This document shows positions 1 through 6,070 of a stretch of 15,709 nt of DNA, piece by piece. This stretch comes from Deltaproteobacteria bacterium (GTDB taxonomy: Bacteria; Desulfobacterota; UBA8473), in assembly GCA_030643245.1 (NCBI GenBank), contig DAOWME010000043.1:1-15709 (forward strand). Reading direction: 5' to 3'. The notes beneath the pieces are model-generated. The model had not been told where the DNA came from. It did no database searches and was given only the letters and a program-made list of their open reading frames with translations. Each line of letters opens with the position of its first letter. Position 1 is the first letter of the stretch. The position numbers and the translations under genes were made by a program.

Positions 1-149
1 ATCTCATCTTCAGGCTATCTTTGCCCGATCTTCAAGCACAAAATCCTCGAAATAGGTCAGACTATTCCTGCGGTTTTGCGCTTTCAGATCGAACAAATCT
101 AACCTAAATCTGAGCGCCAACTTGAGGAAGTTATTTCGGCCTCGTCCCT
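1..149 (-). repeat. Foldback (MITE-like) element, copy A, cut by window edge
   Basis: This is the reverse-oriented equivalent of the elements at 5321-5503, 5773-5955 and 8806-8987. It ends at 149 with the shared terminus TTATTTCGGCCTCGTCCCT. The other terminus lies beyond position 1, and roughly the first 35 bp of a 183-bp unit are missing. It ends 25 bp before the protease start codon. It has no coding potential of its own, and no transposase is linked to it. Confidence 0.85.
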
Positions 150-173
150 AAAGGGATTTGAAAGGGGAAAAGC

Positions 174-1193
174 ATGTTTTTTAGAGAAATTACAAAAGGG
201 ATAAGCGCTGTGACGCTGGTTCTTGGGATTTTTTTCCCCCCTCCAGCCTATGCCTTCTTGCACGGAACCCCGGTTGAGAGGTCAGCTTACCTAAACGTTG
301 TGGCTATTTTGGAACAAGGTGAAGTGGTGGGTTCAGGTGCTCTGGTGTCCAGGAATAAGATAAACACTGCAGGCCATTGTATTTTAGACGACCTTTCGCT
401 CGACTTCCACTTTGGCAGCTTGTCGAGGCTGTTTTCCAACCTGGGAGAAGGGTTCATCAAGGATCAGATTTCTCTTTTTACTTATCTCAGATTACTCCCT
501 ACTCTGGAGGACAGGAGGAGAGAACTGGATCGATACTTCAATGCCATAATCGAGAACAGGAAAAAGGCGCTAAGGGTCTATTTTGGTCCGGGAACTCCCG
601 GAGGAAGAGTTCATGCAGAAGATATCATTGGTAGAATTGTTATCCATGAGGATTGGATTAAAATTTTGAGGCATCGGTTTTTTCAGGCCTTTCAGGCCTT
701 AGAAGAAGAAGAGATCAAGACACAGCACCAGCTGGAAGAGTGCTACACAAAAGTGCTTGATTTTGCGGAGATTCATTTGAGAGAGGATATCGATATGCAA
801 GAGGTCGAGATTATTCGTCCTTTTACTGCAGATGAGTATCATGCATACCGTTTTTCGGGTAATGAGGTCATTAGACTTGTAGGATTTGGGAACACAAGGA
901 CCTTTGGTGATACTGACTATTCAAATAGTTTTGGCGTGAAGAACCGACTCGATGTTACTTTAAATGGGACCCTCTCTAATGGTGAATATGATTTTAAGGT
1001 GGTGGGGATGCGTGGAAGGAGCGCAGGAGAGAGCGACAGTGGTGGAGCTGCATTTGTGCAACTGAACAATGGGACCTGGAGGTATCTAGGGGTAATCGTA
1101 GGGACAGCGCCATGCATTGGATATGAACATTTATTCAGCATTGACAATTATAGCGTAAAAGGTACTACTTTACTATACACCAGAACAGATTAG
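174..1193 (+). CDS. Secreted trypsin-like (S1 family) serine protease with long insertion
   Basis: The predicted product is 339 aa. Residues 1-27 form a signal peptide (hydrophobic segment ending in AYA), so export from the cytoplasm is expected. The chymotrypsin-fold catalytic triad can be read: His68 in NTAGHC, probable Asp196 in VLDFAEIHL (the DIALL-like position), and Ser289 in GESDSGG. The His-Asp distance is about 128 residues, against about 45 in chymotrypsin. This implies a charged, helix-prone insertion around residues 75-180. The ATG at 174 follows a weak purine-rich site (aaaggggaaaag) and lies just after repeat copy A, which could contribute upstream signals. The gene is monocistronic as far as can be seen. 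Family assignment is firm; substrate is unknown. The S1 family also includes catalytically altered members, but all three triad residues appear present here. Confidence 0.82.
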   Translation: MFFREITKGISAVTLVLGIFFPPPAYAFLHGTPVERSAYLNVVAILEQGEVVGSGALVSRNKINTAGHCILDDLSLDFHFGSLSRLFSNLGEGFIKDQISLFTYLRLLPTLEDRRRELDRYFNAIIENRKKALRVYFGPGTPGGRVHAEDIIGRIVIHEDWIKILRHRFFQAFQALEEEEIKTQHQLEECYTKVLDFAEIHLREDIDMQEVEIIRPFTADEYHAYRFSGNEVIRLVGFGNTRTFGDTDYSNSFGVKNRLDVTLNGTLSNGEYDFKVVGMRGRSAGESDSGGAAFVQLNNGTWRYLGVIVGTAPCIGYEHLFSIDNYSVKGTTLLYTRTD

Positions 1194-1206
1194 ACCGAGT
1201 TTGCAA

Positions 1207-1363
1207 TTATACCTCGCACTGCCATAATTTGCGCTTTTTCGCCGGCACTGACCACCAATCGCTGCGTTGCTCAAGCTTGCAATAGGACCCGCTATTACGC
1301 GACTTGTACTCGATGCCCATTGCTCACCAAAAATTCCGCAAATTATGACCGCGCGAGGTGTAA
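1207..1363. repeat. Short inverted-repeat element (157 bp), second type
   Basis: The ends at 1207-1233 and 1337-1363 are 27-bp inverted repeats matching at 23 of 27 positions; the inner 10 bp (CATAATTTGCG core) are perfect. There is no open reading frame of note inside. It is unrelated in sequence to the 183-bp foldback elements in this window. Size and structure fit a MITE or other non-autonomous element. It lies between the 3' ends of the convergent protease and permease genes, so it could also act as a two-way terminator hairpin. No target-site duplication is obvious. Confidence 0.6.
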
Positions 1364-1420
1364 CCACCACTGAGTTTTTAAGATTTTTAAGGAGTTACGA
1401 AACCAAGGTGTAAGGGATTG

Positions 1421-2212
1421 TCACTTGATCAGACGTCGATGCATGACAAAGAGGGCTAATGGGAAAAAGATGAGAGAAAAAGTGAGAAGGTAGAGAACGC
1501 TCCACAAGAGTTCGATACTCGTAAACCCAAGGCCAAATGCTCGAGTGAGTTTCACAAGGTGAGTCAGGGGGAAGAGGAGGGAGAGACCTTGTGCCCAGGC
1601 GGGTAAATTCTCAACAGGGAAAAATGTCCCACTAAATAGGAACATAGGTGTAATAAACAAGAATATAGGCAGGTTGAATATTTCTATGCTAGGTACCATG
1701 CCTGTGAAAAACATGCCGACAGACCCAAATGCGACACCCCCGAGGAATGCCAAGGGTATGATGAGGAGTCCCACCGGGTAGGTAATGAGACCAAACAGGC
1801 TCATTATCCCCAACATGATCGAAGCGGCAATAAGGGATTTGGTGGCCCCCCAAATGATTTCTCCGGTTATAATCTCTTCGACGGAAAGAGGTGTCGCCAT
1901 TATGGCGTCGAAGGTTTTCTGATAGTACATTCTTACAAAAGAGGCAAAGGTGTTCTCAAAGAAGGCATTGTACATTATGGTGATGGCGATTAACGCCGGT
2001 GCAATGAAACCGACATAAGATACTTCAATATTGTTATAATGGATTTTTCCGACCAATACGCCCAGTCCAACGCCAAAGGCCAATATGTAGAAGAGAGGCT
2101 CCAGAAGGGGTGGAATAAAACTGATCTTCCATGTCTTTTGGTAGACAGTTAGGTTCCTCTGCCATACTCGAATGAATCTCTTCGAAATTCTGAATGAAAC
2201 CCGTCCGGTCAT
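1421..2212 (-). CDS. ABC-2 type transporter permease (NodJ/DrrB-like)
   Basis: This is a 263-aa integral membrane protein. About six hydrophobic segments are visible (near residues 34-56, 65-85, 118-140, 145-165, 172-192 and 232-256). The loop FFPVENLPAWAQGLSLLFPL is typical of ABC-2 export permeases of the NodJ/DrrB type. The start is set at the ATG at 2212 because it overlaps the stop of the upstream ATPase gene (ATGA, 4 bp) and has an upstream GGCAGGGA-like site; an upstream extension of 26 codons runs inside the ATPase gene and is not favoured. It forms the membrane channel of an exporter powered by the adjacent ATPase. The substrate cannot be read from sequence; relatives export polysaccharides, lipids or drugs. 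Confidence 0.88.
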   Translation of the reverse strand: MTGRVSFRISKRFIRVWQRNLTVYQKTWKISFIPPLLEPLFYILAFGVGLGVLVGKIHYNNIEVSYVGFIAPALIAITIMYNAFFENTFASFVRMYYQKTFDAIMATPLSVEEIITGEIIWGATKSLIAASIMLGIMSLFGLITYPVGLLIIPLAFLGGVAFGSVGMFFTGMVPSIEIFNLPIFLFITPMFLFSGTFFPVENLPAWAQGLSLLFPLTHLVKLTRAFGLGFTSIELLWSVLYLLTFSLIFFPLALFVMHRRLIK

Positions 2213-3177
2213 TCTCTCAGATCCCTGCCTGTTAATTTTAAGAATACGTCCTCCAGTGTTGCCATTCGCAGGGTACACCCCTCCCTGCAATAGTTGTTGC
2301 TCATCTCATGGAACAGGTCCTCGCCATCTTCGGAGTAGATGATCAGTCGAGGACCAACATCTTCGTACTCCAGCCCTTCAGATTGAATGTATGCCCGCAA
2401 TTCTTTGCTGGGTTCAGCGACCTCTATAATGTTTTGACCTACGTATTTTCTGATGAGATCTATAGGTTCTCCAAGGACTAATATGCGACCATGATCCATA
2501 ATAATAAGGCGGTCACACAGGCGAGACGCTTCATCCATATAGTGGGTGGTCATGAGGATGGAAAGACCCTGTGATCTCAGTTTTTCGAGTCGGTCCCAGA
2601 CCTGGTGTCGGGATTGTGGGTCGAGACCGGTTGTTGGTTCATCGAGAATTACAAGATCAGGGCTATTGATGAGTGCACGGGCTATAACCAACCGGCGCAT
2701 CATACCGCCTGAGAGTTCAGTAGATCTCGCCTTCTTTCGGTGATCGAGGCCTATAAACTCTAAGAGCTCCTCCGCTCTATTGTGGGCCTCCTTTCTGGGA
2801 ATGTCAAAATAACGGGCATACACCTCGAGGTTTTTCAAAACATCCAGGTCAGGATCCAGGTTGTTCTCCTGCTGGCATACACCCACCCTGGATTTGATCT
2901 TGCGCAGTCCTCTCGATACATCGATCCCGAAGACCCTTAGGCTGCCCCCGGTAATCGGTGAAAACCCGTAAATCATCCGAATCATGGATGTTTTTCCCGC
3001 ACCGTTAGGTCCCAGTATACCGAAACATTCTCCCTGCCGTACCTTAAAGGAGACATCATCAACAGCCACAAAATCGCCGAACGTCTTTCTCAGGCCTTCT
3101 GCTTCAATGACATGCTCCCGCTCTTCCTCTTGATCGGTAGTTTTTACTCTCATGGCTTTATGACTCGAACGAAACAT
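2209..3177 (-). CDS. ABC transporter ATP-binding protein (NodI/DrrA-like)
   Basis: The product is a 322-aa nucleotide-binding subunit. Visible motifs are Walker A GPNGAGKTS (56-64), a Q-loop at Gln102/103, the signature LSGGMMRR (155-162), Walker B LVILDEP (175-181) and the H-loop His212. Residues after about 240 form the C-terminal regulatory extension common in DrrA/NodI ATPases, ending in LEDVFLKLTGRDL. The start is placed at the ATG at 3177 because GAGGGG lies 5 nt upstream; the open frame continues 44 codons further upstream without a ribosome site and without family similarity. A second ATG at 3153 is possible. It drives ATP-dependent export with the permease it overlaps by 4 bp, and the two form a minus-strand operon. 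Confidence 0.88.
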   Translation of the reverse strand: MFRSSHKAMRVKTTDQEEEREHVIEAEGLRKTFGDFVAVDDVSFKVRQGECFGILGPNGAGKTSMIRMIYGFSPITGGSLRVFGIDVSRGLRKIKSRVGVCQQENNLDPDLDVLKNLEVYARYFDIPRKEAHNRAEELLEFIGLDHRKKARSTELSGGMMRRLVIARALINSPDLVILDEPTTGLDPQSRHQVWDRLEKLRSQGLSILMTTHYMDEASRLCDRLIIMDHGRILVLGEPIDLIRKYVGQNIIEVAEPSKELRAYIQSEGLEYEDVGPRLIIYSEDGEDLFHEMSNNYCREGCTLRMATLEDVFLKLTGRDLRE

Positions 3178-3626
3178 ATATGGGCCCCTCAAATGTATGG
3201 ACGGGGCTCCGACTGTGTCCCACGCTGGATGGGTTTCCAAATTTCTGTTAATGAACAGCAAAGTTAATTTTTTCAACGGAAACCCGGCGACTGAAACAGT
3301 CAAAAACATGTCCTTGAACGTTGGAAGTATAGGTTGAGAGATGTATGTGTGTCAAGGATAAAGCTATCGTGTTTTTCAGATACAATCTTTTCCCGACTGT
3401 GCCATTCATTATAAGGCGTGGTATTGGGTTACCGTATGTCTGGTCTTGACGTATTACCCTGGAATAGGTTAAATTAGTTTTAGTGCTCATCCACAAATGA
3501 GTTTCTGAAAAATTGCAAGCTGTGCAGTTGGTCAAGTTTATCGCTTGCCGGCTACTTATTTCGTTTGCTTGTTATGAACTACAGGATGGTATTATTGCAG
3601 GTATATAAGTATCAACGCGGTCAATT
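3178..3626. other. Intergenic region between divergent ABC operon and radical SAM gene
   Basis: This 449-bp stretch separates the divergent starts. It holds one of the 51-bp inverted repeats (3507-3557) and presumably promoters for both directions. I could not identify a convincing -35/-10 pair. Short open frames here lack family resemblance and ribosome sites. Confidence 0.5.
3507..3557 (-). repeat. 51-bp dispersed repeat, copy 1 (inverted relative to copy 2)
   Basis: The reverse complement matches 5131-5181 at 46 of 51 positions. The core includes AAGTAGCCGGCAAGC and ACCAACTGCACA. Copies 1 and 2 are in opposite orientation and bracket the radical SAM gene. Flanking bases on either side show no further similarity, so the ends are sharp. 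Confidence 0.8.
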
Positions 3627-4991
3627 GTGATACGCAAAAGAACACACGACATTCTCTTAATAAACCCGTGGATCTTTGATTTTGCTGCCTTTGACCTCTG
3701 GGCCAAGCCGTTGGGTTTGCTTTACATTGCAGGCGTCCTGAGGAAACATGGCTATAACGTTCATTATACGGACTGCCTCGATATTAGCCATCCTGACATG
3801 AAGGGCACAACCGGTATCAAACCTGCCAAAAGAAAGGCATACGGGACCGGGAGGTTCTACAAAGAGAATATCGAAAGGCCGGATTGCTTGAAGGATATCC
3901 CCAAGCGATACAGCCGATACGGTATTACACCGGAGATACTTCGAAAGGAGGTTGAGAGGGTTGCAAAACCAGATGTGATTTTGGTTACCTCCATGATGAC
4001 ATACTGGTACCCTGGTGTTTTTCAGGTGATAGCTATTGTGAAGGACATCTACCCTGAAGTTCCGGTTGTCCTTGGAGGTATTTATGCCACCCTCTGTTAT
4101 TCCCACGCTTATGAGTTTTCAAAGGCAGACTATATTATCACAGGAGAAGGAGAGGGTGCGGTGTTAAAATTGGTGGGAGAACTCACGGGGAACAGATCAG
4201 AGTGCCTCAGCCAAAGTGACGGGCTCGATTCCTATCCCTATCCTGCGCTAGACCTTATCGCCGACCTTGACTATGTGTCTATCCTAACTTCCAGGGGGTG
4301 CCCCTTTTCCTGTACCTACTGTGCTTCCGGTATCATCTGCAAGGGGTTTCGACGCAGAGACCCCTTGCATGTGGTGGATGAACTCCAGTTCTGGTCAGAG
4401 AGATATGGGGTAAAGGAGTTTGCGTTTTACGATGATGCCCTGATGGTGGAACCACAGGAGCATATCATGGTCATTCTCAAAGAGGTGCTGAATAGAAAAA
4501 TGTTGTGTAATTTTCATACGCCCAACGGGATACATATAAAATTTATGACGGAGGAGCTTTGTGAATTAATGTATGAGACTGGATTTAAAACGATACGTCT
4601 GGGGTTTGAAACTGCCGACACCGGAAGGCAGCGCTCTACCGGCAGCAAGACGACAAATGAAGAGTTCAGACACTCGGTCTCAAACCTACGGAACGCCGGG
4701 TTTTTACATGTGGAGATTGGGGTCTATATACTGATCGGTCTTCCATGTCAAAAACCGGAAGAAGTGGAGGAGACTATCGGTTTTGTGTGGGATGCGGGGG
4801 CAAGACCTATACTTGCGGAATATTCCCCGATCCCTCAAACAGCCCTCTGGCAGGATGCTGTAAAGGAATCAAGACTGGATATTGCTACAGATCCTCTTTT
4901 TCACAACAATTCCCTAGTCCCGTTCCGTTCAAGACACTTCTCTCCAGAAGTATGTGACAAGCTTAAACGGATGACCCGTCATGCTGATTAA
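3627..4991 (+). CDS. B12-binding-domain radical SAM protein
   Basis: The product is 454 aa and soluble. Residues 8-190 resemble the cobalamin-binding-like Rossmann domain that precedes many radical SAM enzymes (ILLINPW, KPLGLLYIAGVLRKHGY, ITGEGEGA). The canonical DxHxxG cobalamin-ligand motif is not evident. The radical SAM core follows: TSRGCPFSCTYCAS carries the CxxxCxxC that binds the 4Fe-4S cluster (Cys225, Cys229, Cys232), and GFETAD near residue 330 is a typical core motif. The start is GTG at 3627 with no strong ribosome site; no better in-frame start was found. The reaction is unknown, since relatives include methyltransferases and ring-modifying enzymes. It stands alone between two inverted 51-bp repeats, with no partner gene to suggest a pathway. 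Confidence 0.85.
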   Translation: MIRKRTHDILLINPWIFDFAAFDLWAKPLGLLYIAGVLRKHGYNVHYTDCLDISHPDMKGTTGIKPAKRKAYGTGRFYKENIERPDCLKDIPKRYSRYGITPEILRKEVERVAKPDVILVTSMMTYWYPGVFQVIAIVKDIYPEVPVVLGGIYATLCYSHAYEFSKADYIITGEGEGAVLKLVGELTGNRSECLSQSDGLDSYPYPALDLIADLDYVSILTSRGCPFSCTYCASGIICKGFRRRDPLHVVDELQFWSERYGVKEFAFYDDALMVEPQEHIMVILKEVLNRKMLCNFHTPNGIHIKFMTEELCELMYETGFKTIRLGFETADTGRQRSTGSKTTNEEFRHSVSNLRNAGFLHVEIGVYILIGLPCQKPEEVEETIGFVWDAGARPILAEYSPIPQTALWQDAVKESRLDIATDPLFHNNSLVPFRSRHFSPEVCDKLKRMTRHAD

Positions 4992-5038
4992 GGCCAACCG
5001 CTTCATCCAGAGGCTAACTGCCAATACCTAAAGGCTAT

Positions 5039-5072
5039 ACTGCACAGCTCGAAATATTTCGAGCTGTGCAGT
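5039..5072. repeat. Perfect 34-bp palindrome after the radical SAM gene
   Basis: Each 17-bp arm (ACTGCACAGCTCGAAAT and its complement) is perfect with no spacer. It begins 48 bp after the radical SAM stop codon. A U-tract is absent, so it is not a classical intrinsic terminator, but it could stabilise or end the transcript. The arm shares the word ACTGCACAGCT with copy 1 of the 51-bp repeat. Confidence 0.75.
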
Positions 5073-5130
5073 TACACAAACCTAGTGTCTTGAAGTGTCT
5101 CCGATGATTCAGTTAAAACAGGATTGCGTT

Positions 5131-5181
5131 AAGTAGCCGGCAAGCAGTAAACCTGACCAACTGCACAACTAGCAATTTTTC
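5131..5181 (+). repeat. 51-bp dispersed repeat, copy 2
   Basis: It matches the reverse complement of 3507-3557 at 46 of 51 positions. A shorter third relative (about 28 bp) occurs at 8749-8777 in the same orientation. Copies 2 and 3 each lie a short way upstream of a foldback element (140 bp and 29 bp). Confidence 0.8.
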
Positions 5182-5320
5182 CATTGACAATAGAATATAA
5201 TGTATTAGAATTGAGGTAATAAGGGAAAGAGTAGCTTAGAATCAGTAAAGATCAATTCGTCACGAAAGGAAATTATGTAACGACCTCCCCATAACTGTTC
5301 CACGGAGGATAACGAAGATA

Positions 5321-5503
5321 AGGGACGTGGCCGAAATAACTTCCTCAAGTTGGCGCTCAGATTTAGGCCAGATTTGTTCGATCTGAAAATACAAAACCAC
5401 AGGAATAGTTTTGCCTATTTCGAGGATTTTGTGTTTAAAGATCGGGCAAAGATGGCCTGAAGATGAGATGTACAAATGGGGAAGTTATTTCGGCCACGTC
5501 CCT
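5321..5503 (+). mobile_element. Foldback (MITE-like) element, copy B, complete
   Basis: This is a 183-bp unit whose outermost 24 bp at each end are perfect inverted repeats (start AGGGACGTGGCCGAAATAAC). The interior also pairs with itself: the segments around 5355-5400 and 5418-5470 are imperfect reverse complements, so the unit could fold into one long hairpin. The hexamer AAGATA abuts both ends (5315-5320 and 5504-5509) and may be a target-site duplication. It encodes no transposase. Confidence 0.85.
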
Positions 5504-5772
5504 AAGATACCTCCAGAACCACATACGATATAGACTACATGGTATTGACTGCTTTGAAGATCTATAAGGATTTTAGCCAGGAAGAGATTTAGCGCGCTGA
5601 TCCTACAAACCTAATCTCCCTCCACGTAGACCGCATTTCACGTAGCCTGCCTCTCGTTATTGTTCAAACTGCAGTTGTATGAACTCATCTAAGCATTCCC
5701 GAACATGAAGTAAAGGATCACCTTTTATCCGGTTTTGATTTGGTAAGGAGGGGATCGTTGCCTAACCAGGTT

Positions 5773-5955
5773 AGGGACGAGGCCGAAATAACTTCATCAA
5801 GTTAGCGCTCAGATTTAGGTTGGATTTGTTCGATCTGAAAACGCAAAACCGGAGGAATAGCAGTGCCTATTTCGAGGATTTTGTGTTTAAAGATCGGGCA
5901 AAGCCGGCCTGAAGATGAGATGTCTAAATGGGGAAGTTATTTCAGCCTCGACCCT
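5773..5955 (+). mobile_element. Foldback (MITE-like) element, copy C, complete
   Basis: This 183-bp unit has the same length and organisation as copy B. It starts AGGGACGAGGCCGAAATAAC and ends with a slightly diverged terminus (TTATTTCAGCCTCGACCCT). Its right end is 115 bp upstream of the cdhA-like start codon, so it lies in or next to that gene's promoter region. No target-site duplication is obvious. Confidence 0.85.
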
Positions 5956-6058
5956 TAATACATGAACCCAGATTAGTTTATGGGCTTTTTGCATTGTTTG
6001 GAGGTGATAGACAGCAGGTTAGAGAATGTGTTTTGATACTGAGAAAACCTGAAATCTT

Positions 6059-6065
6059 AGGAGGG
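6059..6065 (+). promoter_or_regulatory. Strong Shine-Dalgarno sequence of the cdhA-like gene
   Basis: AGGAGGG lies 5 nt before the ATG at 6071. It is the best ribosome-binding site in the window and fixes the start. Confidence 0.8.
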
Positions 6066-6070
6066 AACTT

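Larger units (their letters stand above)
4992..6070. other. Repeat-rich gene-free region (1.08 kb)
   Basis: No gene is supported here. The stretch holds a perfect 34-bp palindrome (5039-5072), the second copy of the 51-bp repeat (5131-5181) and two complete 183-bp foldback elements (5321-5503 and 5773-5955). The leader of the cdhA-like gene, with its ribosome site, occupies the right end. Between the two elements (5539-5770) one frame stays mostly open but is broken by two stops and resembles no family I recognise. Confidence 0.7.

Noticed and set aside
3248..3535. Minus-strand 95-codon open frame upstream of the ABC ATPase
   Set aside because: It includes the 51-bp repeat, has no recognisable domain and overlaps the unlikely N-terminal extension of the ATPase.
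3657..4106. Minus-strand 149-codon open frame
   Set aside because: It is antisense to the radical SAM gene, whose Cys motif and length are convincing.
5260..5475. Minus-strand 71-codon open frame
   Set aside because: It lies almost wholly inside foldback copy B and has no protein-like features.
5539..5770. Possible decayed gene between foldback copies B and C
   Set aside because: One frame is mostly open (DPTNLISLHVDRISRSLPLV region) but contains two stops, and I could not assign a family. It is too weak to annotate.
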